Source of the DNA: DATMBF01 sp035559595
GTDB lineage: Bacteria; Bacteroidota; Ignavibacteria; UBA10030
Reading direction: 5' to 3'
Length of the DNA: 64,000 nucleotides
NCBI GenBank assembly: GCA_035559595.1
Contig: DATMBF010000015.1
Location: 62,001-126,000, forward strand
Under the pieces are notes generated by a model. The model was not told the origin of the DNA. It searched no databases and worked only from the letters and a program-made list of their open reading frames with translations. The first letter of the stretch is position 1; every line of letters begins with the position of its first letter. The position numbers and the translations under genes were made by a program. This document shows, one piece after another, positions 35,308 through 50,634 of the stretch.

Positions 35308-37410
35308 TTAAGCCGGAACTGCTTCTTTCCCTTTAACCTTTTCAATAATCTGATCAGAAATCGAACGCGGCACCTGTTCGTAATGTGAGAACTGCATCGT
35401 GTACAATGCGCGGCCCTGAGTCATGGAACGGAGTGTGGTTGCATACCCGAACATTTCAGCTAAGGGCACCATCGCGCGAACAACTTGAGCGTCCTTCCGC
35501 GGATTCATTCCTTCGATTTTTCCGCGCCGGGAATTCAGATCGCCCATGACGTCGCCCAGATACTCTTCAGGGGTCACGACTTCCACAGCCATGATCGGCT
35601 CGAGCAACACCGGGCCTGCTTTTCGTGCCGCCTCTTTAAACGCCATCGACCCGGCAATCTTAAATGCCATCTCGGATGAGTCAACAGCATGGAACGAACC
35701 ATCGAACAGCTTCACCTTCACATCCTCTACGGGATAGCCCGCCAAAACACCGTTCCGCATCGCTTCAACGATACCTTCTTCTGTCGGTTTGATGTACTCT
35801 TTCGGGACGACACCGCCGACAATCGCATTCTCGAATTCGAATCCCTTCCCTTTCTCGTTCGGCTCAACCTCGATGACGACGTGACCGTACTGACCGCGGC
35901 CACCCGACTGACGAATGAACTTCCCCTCGGCAATGACTTTCTTCGTGATGGTCTCCTTGTAAGCCACCTGCGGCTTTCCGACATTTGCCTCAACCTTGAA
36001 TTCGCGTTTCATCCGGTCGATAATGATCTCGAGGTGAAGCTCTCCCATGCCGCTGATAATCGTCTGGCCTGTTTCCTCGTTTGTGGAAATTCGAAATGTC
36101 GGGTCTTCTTCAGCCAACTTCTGCATTGCCTCGCCAAGCTTTTCCTGGTCCGCTTTTGTCTTCGGCTCAATGGCAACATCGATAACGGGGTCTGGGAATT
36201 CCATCCGCTCGAGGATGATTGGATCGCTTTCGTCGGTGAGAGTATCACCGGTTTTCGTGTTCTTCAGGCCAATGGCGGCAACAATATCGCCTGCGTATGC
36301 CTCGCTGATCTCTTCTCGGTGGTTGGCATGCATTCGGAGAAGCCGCGAAATTCGCTCCTTGCGGTCTGCCGTAGCGTTGTAGACATACGACCCGGCGGTG
36401 ATTGTGCCTGAGTAGATTCTAAAGTAGGTCAACCGTCCCACAAAGGGGTCGCTCATAATTTTGAACGCGAGCGCCGTGAATTTTTCCTTATCATTCATCT
36501 TCCGCACAACGTCGTCGTGACGGTGAGGATGATGACCGTGCACCTCGCCGTTATTGATGTCCACCGGAGACGGCAAGAAGTCGACGATGCCATCGAGAAG
36601 AAGTTGAACACCCTTGTTTTTGAACGAGGAGCCGCACAAGACCGGGATGATGCTCACCTTCAATGTCGCACGGCGCAGAACAGCACGCACTTCCTCAGGC
36701 GAAATGTCTTTTCCTTCGAGGTACTTCTCGAGCAAACTGTCGTCCTCATCGGCCACGGCTTCGAGCATCTTGATTCTGTATTCGTTCGCTTTCGGCTTGA
36801 GCGAATCAGGAATATCAATGTCGTCCCACGTTGTCCCCTGAGTTCCCTCGTGATACATCCGAGCTTTCATCGTGATGAGATCGATGATGCCTGCGAACAT
36901 ATCTCCTTCCCCAACGGGGAGTTGAACCGGAACGGCGTTTGCGCTGAATCGTGTGCGAATCATATCCACGACGCCAAGGAAATCTGCGCCTGCGCGATCC
37001 ATCTTATTCACAAACGCTATTCGGGGCACTCCATATTTGTCTGCCTGCCGCCAGACGGTTTCCGACTGAGGTTCGACACCACCGACCGAGCAGAAGAGCG
37101 CCACAGCCCCATCGAGAACACGCAACGAGCGCTCGACTTCAATCGTGAAGTCGACGTGTCCCGGCGTATCAATAATATTGACACGATGGTTTCGCCAGAA
37201 GCAGGTCGTCGCGGCACTGGTAATCGTAATGCCGCGCTCTTTTTCCTGCTCCATCCAGTCCATGGTTGCCGCTCCATCATGGACTTCACCCATGCGATGG
37301 ACGACGCCGGTATAGAACAGAATTCGTTCCGTCGTTGTCGTTTTGCCGGCATCAATGTGAGCCATGATACCGATGTTTCTCGTTTTTTCTAAGGGGTATT
37401 CTCTTGGCAT
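35308..37410 (-). CDS. fusA: Elongation factor G
   Basis: 700 residues from the ATG at 37410, which has AGGA seven bases upstream and gives the canonical [20 protein letters not shown]; an in-frame start 14 codons earlier is unlikely. GTPase motifs AHIDAGKTT (17-25), DTPGHVDF and [10 protein letters not shown] are visible, and domains II-V are complete. Catalyses translocation. str operon between rpsG and tuf. Confidence 0.98.
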   Translation of the reverse strand: MPREYPLEKTRNIGIMAHIDAGKTTTTERILFYTGVVHRMGEVHDGAATMDWMEQEKERGITITSAATTCFWRNHRVNIIDTPGHVDFTIEVERSLRVLDGAVALFCSVGGVEPQSETVWRQADKYGVPRIAFVNKMDRAGADFLGVVDMIRTRFSANAVPVQLPVGEGDMFAGIIDLITMKARMYHEGTQGTTWDDIDIPDSLKPKANEYRIKMLEAVADEDDSLLEKYLEGKDISPEEVRAVLRRATLKVSIIPVLCGSSFKNKGVQLLLDGIVDFLPSPVDINNGEVHGHHPHRHDDVVRKMNDKEKFTALAFKIMSDPFVGRLTYFRIYSGTITAGSYVYNATADRKERISRLLRMHANHREEISEAYAGDIVAAIGLKNTKTGDTLTDESDPIILERMEFPDPVIDVAIEPKTKADQEKLGEAMQKLAEEDPTFRISTNEETGQTIISGMGELHLEIIIDRMKREFKVEANVGKPQVAYKETITKKVIAEGKFIRQSGGRGQYGHVVIEVEPNEKGKGFEFENAIVGGVVPKEYIKPTEEGIVEAMRNGVLAGYPVEDVKVKLFDGSFHAVDSSEMAFKIAGSMAFKEAARKAGPVLLEPIMAVEVVTPEEYLGDVMGDLNSRRGKIEGMNPRKDAQVVRAMVPLAEMFGYATTLRSMTQGRALYTMQFSHYEQVPRSISDQIIEKVKGKEAVPA

Positions 37411-37493
37411 ATCATTCCTGCGTCGTCGATGGCGGCACTCCTCGGCCCGCACCGAACGTTATCAATCAATTTGTCTCTAAACTTGTTTTGTGG

Positions 37494-37961
37494 TTACCAC
37501 TTAAAATGGGCAAAAGCTTTGTTCGCTTCTGCCATGCGATGCACATCCTCCTTCTTCTTGATCGCGCCGCCTTCACCTTGGGCAGCTGCCATCAATTCGG
37601 AAGCGAGCTTCTGTGACATCGACTTATCCGAGCGTTCCTGGGCATTTGTAATAAGCCAGCGGATTGCAAGAGCGGTTCGCCGCTCGGGGCGAACTTCTGT
37701 GGGAACTTGGTAGGTAGCACCACCAACTCTTCTTGCTCGAACCTCCAAAAGAGGAGAAACATTGCCGACAGCCTTCTTGAAAATTTCAAGCGGTTTGTTC
37801 TTCGTCTTCTCTTCGATCAGGTCAAACGCATCGTACAGGATCTGGCGCGCAAGATGCTTCTTCCCACGCTTAAGGAGAGAATTCACAAATTTCGCAACCA
37901 GCACATCCTGGAATTTCGGATCGGGTGAAATAATTCTTTTCGGTGCTCTCTTCTTTCTCAT
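37494..37961 (-). CDS. rpsG: 30S ribosomal protein S7
   Basis: 155 residues: MRKKRAPKRIISPDPKFQDVLVAKFVNSLLKRGKK, AVGNVSPLLEVRARRVGGATYQVP, RRTALAIRWLI. Nucleates assembly of the 30S head. str operon. Confidence 0.98.
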   Translation of the reverse strand: MRKKRAPKRIISPDPKFQDVLVAKFVNSLLKRGKKHLARQILYDAFDLIEEKTKNKPLEIFKKAVGNVSPLLEVRARRVGGATYQVPTEVRPERRTALAIRWLITNAQERSDKSMSQKLASELMAAAQGEGGAIKKKEDVHRMAEANKAFAHFKW

Positions 37962-37973
37962 ATCCTCACCGTC

Positions 37974-38354
37974 TTACTGCTGTTGCTTTGGTTTCTTCGC
38001 GCCATACTTCGACCGACCTTGCTTTCGATCTTGTACACCCTGTGTGTCGAGCGTTCCACGAATGATGTGATACCGAACGCCGGGCAGATCCTTTACCCTG
38101 CCACCACGGATCAACACAATCGAGTGTTCTTGCAGGTTGTGTCCCTCACCCGGAATGTAGGCCGTAACTTCAATACTGTTCGTTAGTCGAACACGAGCAA
38201 CCTTCCGCAGAGCCGAATTCGGCTTCTTTGGCGTTGTGGTGTAGACACGCGTGCAAACACCACGCTTCTGCGGACTCCCTTGCAAAGCCGGAGACTTGCT
38301 CATCCAGCTAATCTTTTCTCGACTATTCCGAACAAGCTGATTGATCGTTGGCAC
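37974..38354 (-). CDS. rpsL: 30S ribosomal protein S12
   Basis: 126 residues: [45 protein letters not shown], and [28 protein letters not shown]. Lys in TPKKPNS is the residue altered in classical streptomycin resistance; it has the usual sensitive form. The start codon is GTG 38354 behind AGGAG. First gene of the str operon, with its own promoter. Confidence 0.98.
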   Translation of the reverse strand: MPTINQLVRNSREKISWMSKSPALQGSPQKRGVCTRVYTTTPKKPNSALRKVARVRLTNSIEVTAYIPGEGHNLQEHSIVLIRGGRVKDLPGVRYHIIRGTLDTQGVQDRKQGRSKYGAKKPKQQQ

Positions 38355-38406
38355 CTCAACTCCTCATGAATGGTTCCATAAAAAACCGCGGCGAAAAAAG
38401 CTTACT

Positions 38407-38435
38407 AATGTACGAATTCTTCCGCCAATTGTCAA
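38407..38435 (-). promoter_or_regulatory. Strong sigma-70 promoter before rpsL
   Basis: On the minus strand TTGACA (38435-38430) and TACATT (38412-38407) are separated by 17 bp. It lies in the 117-bp gap between rpoC and rpsL. No terminator follows rpoC, so the str-S10-spc-alpha genes can be fed both from here and by readthrough. Confidence 0.8.
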
Positions 38436-38471
38436 TCATTTTTCTCTTTGTTCACGCCAGTTTCTGATCAT

Positions 38472-41400
38472 TCAGGCGACGATTCGGGTCTTCTTCTTTC
38501 GCTTCTTCCCCTCGGGTTCTTCAACGTCGGCAGGGATCTCAGACGCTGCTTCAGCGGCCGCCGCCCCGACCTCAACCGGTGAAACAATGAGATCCCGGAA
38601 CTTCCTCTGTCCCGTTCCAGCCGGAATCAGATGCCCGATGATGACGTTCTCTTTCAAACCGAGCAGGTTATCAACCTTTCCTTCGATAGCAGCATCCGTC
38701 AGAACCTTTGTTGTTTCCTGGAAGGACGCAGCCGAGAAGAAACTGTCGGTGGTCAACGAAGCCTGAGTAATCCCAAGGAGAATCGGCTCCGATGTTGCGG
38801 CTTCGGCATCGCGAACCTCAACCGCCTTCTTGCCTTTCTTCTTCAGGTCGGCATTAATCTCACGAACGAGTTTCTTAGTAACCACCTGCCCGTTCTTGAG
38901 CTTCGAGTCACCCTTGCTCACCACAACGACTTTTCCTCGCAGACTCTCGTTTTCATCGTGTAATTGAGATTTGTCAACATTGTCCCCTTCGAGATACTTC
39001 GTGTCACCGGGATCGAGGATTCGCTCCTTCTGCATCATTTGACGGACGATCACCTCAATATGCTTGTCATTGATCTTCACACCCTGCATCCTGTAGACTT
39101 CCTGGATTTCGTTGACAAGATACTCCTGAACGGCGGTCGTTCCCTTGATGCGGAGAATATCATGTGGATCAATTGCACCGGCGGAAAGTCGCTCGCCGGC
39201 ACGCACGACATCGTTATCCTGCACGAGAATGTGTTTGCCGAGCGGGATGAGATACGTTCTCTTATCCTTACCGTCGTGACTTGTCACAAACACCTCGCGC
39301 GATCCACGTTTCGGTTGACCGATGGTGACCACACCGTCAATCTCGCTGACGATGGCGGGATCGTTTGGATGCCTCGCCTCGAACAACTCCGTCACTCGCG
39401 GCAAACCACCGGTGATGTCCCGCGTCTTTCCGATGTCGCGCGGAATCTTCACGAGCACTGCGCCGGCCTGAACCTGTTCGCCATCCTCCACGATCAGGTG
39501 AGCCCTGGTCGGAATCGGATAGGTCGCTACCCTCTGACCTCTTGCATTGACAATAGCAACAGCCGGAATGAGGTTCTTCTCACGGCTATCGATGACGACC
39601 TTTTGGATGTGACCCGTCTGCTCATCCGGCTCCTCACGATAGGTGACGTTCTCTTTCAGATCGACATATTTGACCGAGCCGCTGTGCTCAGAAATGATCG
39701 TGGCATTGTACGGATCCCACTCATAGATGATTTCTCCCTTAGACACCTTCGCTCCATCGCGAACGAGGAGTGTAGCACCATAAGGAACATCGTACTTCGT
39801 GAGAGCTCTGTTATCATCATCAACGATGTTGATGACACCGCTGCGCCCCGAGACAATGAGTTGTTTCTGGCCTTCTTCGCCATATTCAATGACCTTGATT
39901 CCTTCGTATTTGACATTTCCGTCAAACTTCGAAGTGATCTGGGACTGTGCAGCGATCAGGCTTGCTGTTCCGCCGGTGTGGAAGGTTCGGAGCGTGAGCT
40001 GCGTTCCTGGCTCGCCGATCGATTGCGCGGCGATGACACCGACAGCAGTTCCCGCCTCGACAAGCTTACCGGTTGTGAGGTCACGACCATAGCAGCGCGC
40101 ACAGAGGCCGCGCCGGGAATCACAGGTCAACACAGACCGAATTTCCACTGCTTCAATGGAGGTCTCCGAGATCCTCAGAGCCCTGTCCTCGTCAATAATT
40201 TCGCCCGATTTCACAATGATTTCGCCGGTCAGCGGGTCTTTAACGTCATGCACCGAAACGCGACCGAGAATACGCTCAGCCAGTGGCTCTTTAACGTCTT
40301 CCCCTTCTTTCAATGCCCCCGTCAACACGCCACGGATTGTTCCACAGTCCACTTCAGAGATCACCGAATCCTGAGCCACATCAATGAGTCGACGAGTCAA
40401 GTACCCTGCATCCGCGGTCTTGAGAGCAGTGTCTGCAAGACCTTTTCGGGCACCATGGGTTGAAATGAAGTATTCGAGAACCGACAGGCCCTCACGGAAG
40501 TTGGCGATGATCGGGTTCTCGATGAGCTCGCCGGTTGCACCGGAGAGACTCTTCTGCGGCTTCGCCATCAATCCACGCATACCCGCGAGCTGTCGAACCT
40601 GTTCTTTTGAACCTCGCGCGCCGGAATCAACCATCATATACAACGAGTTGAATCCCTCTTTATCATGCTGCAGCGCATCGAACAGGCGATCGGCAATACG
40701 GCTCGTTGCCCTGGTCCAGATATCAATAACCTTGTTGTACCGCTCACCGTTGGTGATGAAACCGCGGTAATACTGATTCTCCACACTTTCGACGTCTTTC
40801 TGAGCTTTGGCGACAATGTTCTGCTTTTCCTGCGGAATGACGACATCGTCGATCGAAACGGAGAGGCCGCCTTTCGTCGCGTAGGTGAAGCCTAGAGTCT
40901 TCAGATTATCAAGGAACTTCGCTGTCTCCAGATTTCCTGAACGGCGGAAAACGACGGAGATGATTTGCACCAGTCGTTTCTTGTTGAGGAGTTCGTTGAT
41001 GAACGGGATTCCAGGCGGAAGAATCTGGTTGAAGAGGACCCGGCCGGTTGTTGTTTCGATCATCGTCCCATTAACGCGCACTTTGATTTTTGCATGCAGC
41101 CCAAGCTTGCCCTGGTCGTGTGCAATGATCACCTCATCGGTCGAGAAGAAGACCTTCCCTTCACCGAGATCTCCGGCTTTCGACTTTGTGAGGTAATAAC
41201 AACCAAGAACCTGATCCTGTGTCGGCGTGACGATGGGCGACCCGTTCGCTGGCGACAGAATGTTATGGCTCGAAAGCATCAGCATTCTTGCTTCGAGTTG
41301 TGCTTCGTACGACAGGGGAACGTGAACGGCCATTTGATCACCGTCGAAATCCGCATTGAATGCCGTACAGACCATCGGGTGGATACGAATCGCTTTCCCT

Positions 41401-42758
41401 TCGACAAGAACCGGCTGGAAGGCCTGGATGCCGAGTCGATGCAATGTCGGCGCACGATTTAACAATACCGGATGTCCGTCAATGATGTGATCGAGAATGT
41501 CCCACACCTCAGGTCCTTTCTTCTCCACCATCTTCTTTGCGCTTTTCACGGTCTTCACAAGACCACGCTCGATTAACTTCCGGATGATATGCGGTTTAAA
41601 CAATTCCACCGCCATGTCTTTGGGGAGACCGCACTCGTGGAGCTTGAGCTCAGGTCCAACAACAATAACGGATCGACCGGAATAATCAACGCGCTTTCCA
41701 AGCAGGTTTTGACGGAAGCGTCCCTGCTTCCCTTTCAACATATCGGAAAGCGACTTCAAAGCCCGGTTGTTGTCACTGCGAACGGCATTGACGCGGCGCG
41801 AGTTATCAAAGAGTGCATCGACAGCTTCTTGGAGCATCCGCTTTTCGTTGCGGAGAATGACTTCAGGGGCTTTGATCTCGATCAGCCGCTTGAGCCGGTT
41901 ATTGCGGATGATGACGCGACGATAGAGGTCGTTGAGATCGGAAGTGGCAAATCGCCCGCCCTCCAAAGGAACGAGTGGTCGCAACTCGGGCGGAATCACT
42001 GGAATCACATCTAACACCATCCATTCGGGTTTGTTCGGAGCAGTTTCCATGCTCTTGCGGAACGACTCCACCACGCGAAGACGTTTAAGCGCCTCTGCCT
42101 TCTTCTGGACGGATGTCTCCTCGCGAACAGCTTCACGCAACTCAAAGGCAAGATCTTCGATATTAACGCGCTTCAGGAGATCCTTGATCGCATCTCCTCC
42201 CATCTTCGCAATGAACTTCTTCGGATCCGCGTCATCGAGATCGTTGTTATTCTCCGGCAGTGAGGCCATGATCTCAAGATATTGCTCTTCGGTAATGAGA
42301 TCCTGTTTGGCTAATCCCGTCGTGCCGGGATTCACGACGACGTACGACTCATAATAGATGATCTTCTCGAGTTCCTTGGTTGAAAGACCGAGAACATAGC
42401 CGATCTTGCTGGGGAGGGACCGGAAGTACCAGATATGAACCACCGGGACCGCAAGCGCAATGTGGCCCATCCGCTCGCGGCGAACGCTTTTCTGCGTGAC
42501 CTCAACGCCGCAGCGGTCGCAGGTAATTCCCTTATAGCGTATGCGCTTGTACTTTCCGCAATGACATTCCCAATCGCGGACCGGACCAAAAATCTTTTCG
42601 CAGAATAACCCGTCCTTCTCAGGGCGGAAGGAACGATAGTTAATAGTCTCTGGCTTTGTTACTTCGCCATGCGACCGCGAGAGAATCATATCCGGCGACG
42701 CAAGACTGATGATGATACGCTCAAAGTTTTTTCGAGCAGAATCTTGTGTTACAGACAT
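38472..42758 (-). CDS. rpoC: RNA polymerase beta' subunit
   Basis: 1428 residues. N-terminal zinc site in [20 protein letters not shown], catalytic magnesium loop [10 protein letters not shown], second zinc site [13 protein letters not shown], and the C-terminal [39 protein letters not shown] region. A short Lys-rich end ([11 protein letters not shown]) follows. The start ATG 42758 has AGGAGGT upstream. Confidence 0.98.
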   Translation of the reverse strand: MSVTQDSARKNFERIIISLASPDMILSRSHGEVTKPETINYRSFRPEKDGLFCEKIFGPVRDWECHCGKYKRIRYKGITCDRCGVEVTQKSVRRERMGHIALAVPVVHIWYFRSLPSKIGYVLGLSTKELEKIIYYESYVVVNPGTTGLAKQDLITEEQYLEIMASLPENNNDLDDADPKKFIAKMGGDAIKDLLKRVNIEDLAFELREAVREETSVQKKAEALKRLRVVESFRKSMETAPNKPEWMVLDVIPVIPPELRPLVPLEGGRFATSDLNDLYRRVIIRNNRLKRLIEIKAPEVILRNEKRMLQEAVDALFDNSRRVNAVRSDNNRALKSLSDMLKGKQGRFRQNLLGKRVDYSGRSVIVVGPELKLHECGLPKDMAVELFKPHIIRKLIERGLVKTVKSAKKMVEKKGPEVWDILDHIIDGHPVLLNRAPTLHRLGIQAFQPVLVEGKAIRIHPMVCTAFNADFDGDQMAVHVPLSYEAQLEARMLMLSSHNILSPANGSPIVTPTQDQVLGCYYLTKSKAGDLGEGKVFFSTDEVIIAHDQGKLGLHAKIKVRVNGTMIETTTGRVLFNQILPPGIPFINELLNKKRLVQIISVVFRRSGNLETAKFLDNLKTLGFTYATKGGLSVSIDDVVIPQEKQNIVAKAQKDVESVENQYYRGFITNGERYNKVIDIWTRATSRIADRLFDALQHDKEGFNSLYMMVDSGARGSKEQVRQLAGMRGLMAKPQKSLSGATGELIENPIIANFREGLSVLEYFISTHGARKGLADTALKTADAGYLTRRLIDVAQDSVISEVDCGTIRGVLTGALKEGEDVKEPLAERILGRVSVHDVKDPLTGEIIVKSGEIIDEDRALRISETSIEAVEIRSVLTCDSRRGLCARCYGRDLTTGKLVEAGTAVGVIAAQSIGEPGTQLTLRTFHTGGTASLIAAQSQITSKFDGNVKYEGIKVIEYGEEGQKQLIVSGRSGVINIVDDDNRALTKYDVPYGATLLVRDGAKVSKGEIIYEWDPYNATIISEHSGSVKYVDLKENVTYREEPDEQTGHIQKVVIDSREKNLIPAVAIVNARGQRVATYPIPTRAHLIVEDGEQVQAGAVLVKIPRDIGKTRDITGGLPRVTELFEARHPNDPAIVSEIDGVVTIGQPKRGSREVFVTSHDGKDKRTYLIPLGKHILVQDNDVVRAGERLSAGAIDPHDILRIKGTTAVQEYLVNEIQEVYRMQGVKINDKHIEVIVRQMMQKERILDPGDTKYLEGDNVDKSQLHDENESLRGKVVVVSKGDSKLKNGQVVTKKLVREINADLKKKGKKAVEVRDAEAATSEPILLGITQASLTTDSFFSAASFQETTKVLTDAAIEGKVDNLLGLKENVIIGHLIPAGTGQRKFRDLIVSPVEVGAAAAEAASEIPADVEEPEGKKRKKKTRIVA

Positions 42759-42826
42759 ATGAGGATACCTCCTGGTATCGTAAGAGTTTACACTCGTTGA
42801 TCAGATCATTGAAAGGACGATCACGA

Positions 42827-46603
<3,777 letters not shown>

Positions 46604-46742
46604 TTCAACCACTCCTTTGCTGTGTTGGACAACGAAACGTTATGAGGAAAGCACAACTTCAAGAACTGCAGGCAGGATCGAAAAAACTTCGAATTTCTTC
46701 TCTCTTTCGGCACCTTCAACGAGTTAGCCTACAAGATAGCAC

Positions 46743-46785
46743 AAGCCGATGGCTCACAACTCTGGTCTGAGTGAACCATCGGCTT
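46743..46785 (-). promoter_or_regulatory. Long hairpin in the rplL-rpoB gap
   Basis: A 15-bp stem with one G-T pair (46743-46757 with 46771-46785) and a 13-base loop lies in the 256-bp rplL-rpoB gap. No T-run follows, so it resembles an RNase III-type processing site more than a terminator. E. coli has an attenuator and an RNase III site at the same place. The remainder of the gap holds nothing else recognisable. Confidence 0.6.
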
Positions 46786-46859
46786 CACGTTTGCGAGTTT
46801 CGAATGATCGCTGCTCTGTAAACGTCAAGCTGATTGAAAAAGTTCGACCGTGGTTGAGC

Positions 46860-47246
46860 TTACTTCAGTTCGACCTGAGCTCCGGCCTCTTCCAACTCTT
46901 TTTTCAGCTTTTCTGCCTCGTCTTTCGAGAGTCCCTCTTTCACGGTCTTCGGGGCTCCGTCAACGAGATCCTTGGCTTCTTTCAGACCAAGGCCGGTTGC
47001 CGCACGCACAACCTTAATGACGTTGATCTTCTGAGCGCCACCGTTCTTGAGCACGACGGCAAACTCCGTCTTCTCTTCACCTGCCGGAGCGCCAGCAGCG
47101 CCGGCTGCGGCAGGCATCATTCCACCCATCATGACGGGAGCGGAGGCCGTTACACCGAATTTCTCCTCGAGCGCTTTCTTCAGCTCTGCGGCTTCAAGCA
47201 ACGTCAGCTTTTCGATTTTTTCGACGATTTCTTGAACTGCGGACAT
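46860..47246 (-). CDS. rplL: 50S ribosomal protein L7/L12
   Basis: 128 residues: N-terminal dimerisation domain ([29 protein letters not shown]), an Ala/Gly/Met hinge with [11 protein letters not shown], and the C-terminal factor-binding domain ([33 protein letters not shown]). Forms the flexible stalk on L10. Confidence 0.98.
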   Translation of the reverse strand: MSAVQEIVEKIEKLTLLEAAELKKALEEKFGVTASAPVMMGGMMPAAAGAAGAPAGEEKTEFAVVLKNGGAQKINVIKVVRAATGLGLKEAKDLVDGAPKTVKEGLSKDEAEKLKKELEEAGAQVELK

Positions 47247-47282
47247 GGTCTTTCTCCTTTATAGAAATAATGTTTTCAATGC

Positions 47283-47804
47283 TTAGGCAGCTTTCTTCTT
47301 TTCAATCGCGTCGATGACGTTGACGAGATCTCGAATAACCGCCGCGACGGCACCCGCTACTCCTGCGATCGGCGCCTGAATGCTTCCAGCAATACTTGCA
47401 ATCATCTCTTTCCGCGTTGGCAGCTTCGCAAGCTCATCCAACCTCGAGCCGTCATACACCTGCTTCTCGATGACCGCCACCTTCAGCGTTAGCTTGCCTG
47501 TCTTTTCGTTGAATCGCTTGATGACCTTGGCTGGAACGACGACATCGTCGTAGGTAAACGCGATGCCGGTAGGACCGACCAACTTGTCAAATGCTTTATC
47601 GAAGCCGGTGACTCGTTCGAGGGCCTTTCGGGCAAGCGTGTTCTTCACGACCTTGTACTCGATGCCGGACTTCCGGAACTCCCGCCGAAGCTCTGTCTCC
47701 TCGGCCACCGTCAGCCCTCTGAAGTCTGCAAAGTACATCGCCGCGGCCTTCGACGCTTTTTCTGCGATCGTGGTAACGATTTCTTCTTTTTGTGATCGTT
47801 TCAT
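47283..47804 (-). CDS. rplJ: 50S ribosomal protein L10
   Basis: 173 residues: KEEIVTTIAEKASKAAAMYFADFRGLTVAEETELRREFR, EYKVVKNTLARKALE. Base of the stalk, carrying L7/L12 dimers on its C-terminal helix. The 128-bp gap before it may hold an L10-type leader. Confidence 0.97.
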   Translation of the reverse strand: MKRSQKEEIVTTIAEKASKAAAMYFADFRGLTVAEETELRREFRKSGIEYKVVKNTLARKALERVTGFDKAFDKLVGPTGIAFTYDDVVVPAKVIKRFNEKTGKLTLKVAVIEKQVYDGSRLDELAKLPTRKEMIASIAGSIQAPIAGVAGAVAAVIRDLVNVIDAIEKKKAA

Positions 47805-47855
47805 TGATTCACCTTAGATTGTCCGATCAAAAACAACGACCGGTGATGCATTGTC

Positions 47856-47889
47856 CGATGAGAAGCCCCGCATGTTCAAACGGGCATCG
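47856..47889 (-). promoter_or_regulatory. Hairpin in the rplA-rplJ gap, possible L10 leader
   Basis: The RNA can form CGATG/CATCG and CCCG/CGGG helices separated by a 6-base one-sided internal loop, with a 10-base apical loop. L10(L12) binding leaders occur at this position in many bacteria. The match to that family was not checked, so the call is tentative. Confidence 0.3.
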
Positions 47890-47932
47890 AACGGGATTGC
47901 TGTAGAGTGCGTAAACTTTGTTGTCCGTTGGG

Positions 47933-48628
47933 TTAGTGAACTCCGGCTTCACTTTTGTCGATGTGCACACCGGGGCCCATCGTCGTCGAAAGAGCGATGC
48001 TCTTGATGTACTGTCCCTTTGCCGACGCCGGTTTTAAGCGAACGACAGTTGCAAGAAACGACTGTACATTCTCTACGAGTTTCTCTTGCTCGAAGCTTGC
48101 TTTGCCAACCGTAGCGTGAACGATTCCCGCTTTATCCACACGGAACTCGATCTTTCCCGCCTTGACTTCTTTCACGGCTTTTGCGACATCCATCGTAACC
48201 GTTCCGCTTTTGGGATTCGGCATGAGGCCGCGAGGACCGAGTATCTTTCCAAGCTTTCCCAACTCTCCCATCACATCCGGTGTGGCAATAATAACATCGA
48301 CGTCTGTCCAGCCTTGTTGAATCTTTTCGATGAACTCAGCGAATCCGGCATAATCCGCACCAGCCTTCTTCGCCTCTTCATCTTTTGGCGGTTTGGCTAC
48401 CACGAGGACACGAACTTCCTTTCCAATGCCATGCGGGAGAGCAACTGTTCCGCGGATGGCCTGGTCGGCTTTCTTCGGGTCAACTCCCAGTCGAACGGCA
48501 ATATCAACGGACTCTGCGAACTTTGCCGTGGCGGTCTCCTTCACTACCTTCACCGCATCGGCAATCGTGTAGTTCTTCTTTTCTACCTTCGAGGCAACGC
48601 CTCGAAATCGTTTGCTATGTTTCTTCAT
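47933..48628 (-). CDS. rplA: 50S ribosomal protein L1
   Basis: 231 residues: [77 protein letters not shown]. Forms the L1 stalk at the E site. rplK-rplA pair. Confidence 0.98.
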   Translation of the reverse strand: MKKHSKRFRGVASKVEKKNYTIADAVKVVKETATAKFAESVDIAVRLGVDPKKADQAIRGTVALPHGIGKEVRVLVVAKPPKDEEAKKAGADYAGFAEFIEKIQQGWTDVDVIIATPDVMGELGKLGKILGPRGLMPNPKSGTVTMDVAKAVKEVKAGKIEFRVDKAGIVHATVGKASFEQEKLVENVQSFLATVVRLKPASAKGQYIKSIALSTTMGPGVHIDKSEAGVH

Positions 48629-48653
48629 ATGTGAATACTCTCGATCGTTTTGT

Positions 48654-49076
48654 CTATTCTTCGACTGTTATGCCCATGCTGCGCGCCGTGCCCGCAACCA
48701 TCCGCATGGCCGATTCGACGCTCGATGCGTTCAGATCAGGCATCTTCATTTCCGCAATCTGACGGACTTGCTCCTTGGTAACTTTGCCGACTTTGGTTCG
48801 GTTTGGCTCGGCAGATCCTTTTTCCAACTTTGCCGCTCTCAGAAGGAGCGTGGCGGCGGGAGGCGTCTTCGTGATGAACGTAAAGGACTTGTCGCTGTAC
48901 ACGGTGATAACGACCGGGATGATAAGTCCTTGCTGATCCTTCGTTCTGGCATTGAATTGCTTGCAGAACTCCATAATGTTGATCCCCTTTTGACCGAGAG
49001 CGGGACCAACTGGAGGTGCCGGGTTTGCCTGACCGGCAGGGATTTGAAGCTTCACAAAACCGGTAACTTTTTTCAT
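48654..49076 (-). CDS. rplK: 50S ribosomal protein L11
   Basis: 140 residues: [48 protein letters not shown], and [14 protein letters not shown] at the end. Binds the GTPase-associated centre. Confidence 0.98.
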   Translation of the reverse strand: MKKVTGFVKLQIPAGQANPAPPVGPALGQKGINIMEFCKQFNARTKDQQGLIIPVVITVYSDKSFTFITKTPPAATLLLRAAKLEKGSAEPNRTKVGKVTKEQVRQIAEMKMPDLNASSVESAMRMVAGTARSMGITVEE

Positions 49077-49092
49077 GCGAGTGATCTACCTT

Positions 49093-49626
49093 CTATTTTT
49101 CTAATTCAACTTGGGCGAAATCCAATTCGACGGGTGTCTTGCGGCCGAAGATACTGACCATGACTTTGACTTTCATTTTTTCGGGACTGATGTCCTGCAC
49201 AAATCCCGTGAAGTTGTTGAACGGTCCTTCGATCACCTTGACCGGATCCCCAACTTTGAACGGCACCTCAACAAGTTCGACATGTTCTTTTTCTTCGATC
49301 GTCCCAACCAATCGTCGCACTTCATCCGGTTGAAGCGGTGCCGGATTGTTTTTGTCTGGAACGAAGCCGAGGACGGACGGCGTCTCGAGGATCAAATGCG
49401 TCGTTTCTTTATCGATGACCGCCTCCACGAGAACGTAGCCGGGGAAGAAGTTCTTGACGCGGGCTTTCTTCTTGCCGTCTTTGACCTCAATGACTTTCTC
49501 CAACGGAATGAGGACGCTTGAAATCTTCTCACCAAGATTCAGCCGCGCAATCTCCGACTCGAGATAAGCCTTTACTTTCGCTTCGTGACCTGAGTAAGTT
49601 CGAACAACATACCAACGCTTTTCCAA
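49093..49626 (-). CDS. nusG: Transcription termination/antitermination factor NusG
   Basis: 177 residues: KRWYVVRTYSGHEAKVKAYLE, the central NFFPGYVLVE and the KOW domain (FKVGDPVKVIEGPFNNFTGFVQDI). Couples RNA polymerase with the ribosome and Rho. 18 bp after secE. Confidence 0.97.
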   Translation of the reverse strand: MEKRWYVVRTYSGHEAKVKAYLESEIARLNLGEKISSVLIPLEKVIEVKDGKKKARVKNFFPGYVLVEAVIDKETTHLILETPSVLGFVPDKNNPAPLQPDEVRRLVGTIEEKEHVELVEVPFKVGDPVKVIEGPFNNFTGFVQDISPEKMKVKVMVSIFGRKTPVELDFAQVELEK

Positions 49627-49644
49627 CGCACGCTCTCTGAAAAA

Positions 49645-49827
49645 TTATAGAATCGCTTTGAGGGCCTCACTGACCGCTAAGTCAACAGCCCAGGCAAACA
49701 GCGCAATGATAAGTGATACGACAATGACGATCTTGGTGGATTCAAACAGCTCTTCTCGCGAAGGCCATGTGACCTTTTCCATTTCTTTATACACGTCCTG
49801 AAAAAAATTGATGATCTTTTCTTTCAT
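49645..49827 (-). CDS. secE: Preprotein translocase subunit SecE
   Basis: 60 residues with one membrane segment (IVIVVSLIIALFAWAVDLAV) after the amphipathic VYKEMEKVTWPSREELFEST motif. ATG 49827 is chosen; the frame stays open upstream only because it runs into the tRNA-Trp gene, giving a false N-terminus. Completes SecYEG. Confidence 0.95.
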   Translation of the reverse strand: MKEKIINFFQDVYKEMEKVTWPSREELFESTKIVIVVSLIIALFAWAVDLAVSEALKAIL

Positions 49828-49850
49828 AGTCGTCTTTTGGTTGTTTGGTG

Positions 49851-49923
49851 CACGTGAGGAGGGACTCGAACCCCCAACCTGCGGTTTTGGAGACCGCTGC
49901 TCTACCAATTGAGCTACTCACGT
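49851..49923 (-). tRNA. trnW: tRNA-Trp (CCA)
   Basis: Cloverleaf on the minus strand with acceptor ACGTGAG/CTCACGT and anticodon stem GCGGT/ACCGC around loop CTCCAAA, anticodon CCA. The D-loop GGTAGAG and T-loop GGTTCGAGTCC are standard. No CCA is encoded. Directly before secE, a common arrangement. Confidence 0.95.
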
Positions 49924-49978
49924 AGGGTACTCTGTCCTCACCACACATCCCCCGAACAGCGAGGGATATCCGACGCCG

Positions 49979-50128
49979 TTACTTCGTCTCTTTGTGGGGG
50001 GTCCGTTTGTTGCACCAGGGGCAAAACTTTTTGTACTCGACTCGCCCGGTTTGCTTCTTCTTATTCTTCGTGGTGCTGTAGTTCCTTCGCTTGCAGGTTG
50101 TGCATTCTAATGTGATTATGTCGCGCAC
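49979..50128 (-). CDS. rpmG: 50S ribosomal protein L33, zinc-binding form
   Basis: A 49-residue protein starting at GTG 50128 with GGGAG eight bases upstream. [20 protein letters not shown] at the start; Cys9, Cys12, Cys36 and Cys39 are zinc ligands; it ends RTPHKETK. It lies between tRNA-Thr and tRNA-Trp. Confidence 0.95.
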   Translation of the reverse strand: MRDIITLECTTCKRRNYSTTKNKKKQTGRVEYKKFCPWCNKRTPHKETK

Positions 50129-50162
50129 GATTCTACTCCCAAAAAGATGTTCAATGGTGTCG

Positions 50163-50235
<73 letters not shown>

Positions 50236-50250
50236 GAACTCATATGATGG

Positions 50251-50323
50251 AGCGGGAGACGGGACTCGAACCCGCGACCAACAGCTTGGAAGGCTGTGAC
50301 TCTACCAACTGAGTTACTCCCGC
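50251..50323 (-). tRNA. trnG: tRNA-Gly (TCC)
   Basis: Acceptor GCGGGAG/CTCCCGC. Anticodon stem ACAGC/GCTGT with loop CTTCCAA, anticodon TCC. T-loop GGTTCGAGTCC present. Confidence 0.95.
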
Positions 50324-50445
50324 GTGTGAGAAACGAGGAATTGGGAGAATTGCGGAATCGAAAAATTTGCAGAGAACTTTCCATCAGTCCCATTTTCATT
50401 TCCACAATTTCACACTCCACAATTCACTACATCATTTCCCGCTCG

Positions 50446-50529
50446 TGGGCAGGGAAGGATTCGAACCTCCGTAGGCCCAAGGCCGCCAGATTTACAGTCT
50501 GGTGCGATTGACCGCTCCGCCACCTGCCC
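50446..50529 (-). tRNA. trnY: tRNA-Tyr (GTA)
   Basis: Type II tRNA of 84 bases with a long variable arm (GGCCTTGGGCC region). Acceptor GGGCAGG/CCTGCCC. Anticodon stem CCAGA/TCTGG with loop CTGTAAA, anticodon GTA. Confidence 0.95.
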
Positions 50530-50542
50530 AGCCATCCTTGCG

Positions 50543-50615
50543 AGCTGGCGACCAGACTTGAACTGGTGACCTGCTGATTACAAGTCAGCTGCTCTACCAA
50601 CTGAGCTACGCCAGC
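50543..50615 (-). tRNA. trnT: tRNA-Thr (TGT)
   Basis: Acceptor GCTGGCG/CGCCAGC. Anticodon stem GCTGA/TCAGC with loop CTTGTAA, anticodon TGT. First gene of the cluster behind the promoter at 50748-50775. Confidence 0.95.
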
Positions 50616-50634
50616 GGACCCTCCCCGCTTCTAC

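Noticed and set aside
33916..35388. 490-codon plus-strand frame
   Set aside because: It is antisense to the whole tuf gene; long antisense frames are common in conserved, codon-biased genes.
38964..40463. 499-codon plus-strand frame
   Set aside because: Antisense to the C-terminal half of rpoC, with no independent coding evidence.
46604..46612. GTG start for rpoB three codons upstream
   Set aside because: It directly adjoins the AAAGGAG site and leaves no spacing; TTG 46603 has normal spacing.
49828..49908. N-terminal extension of SecE
   Set aside because: The extra 27 codons come from reading into the tRNA-Trp gene; ATG 49827 gives the normal 60-residue protein.
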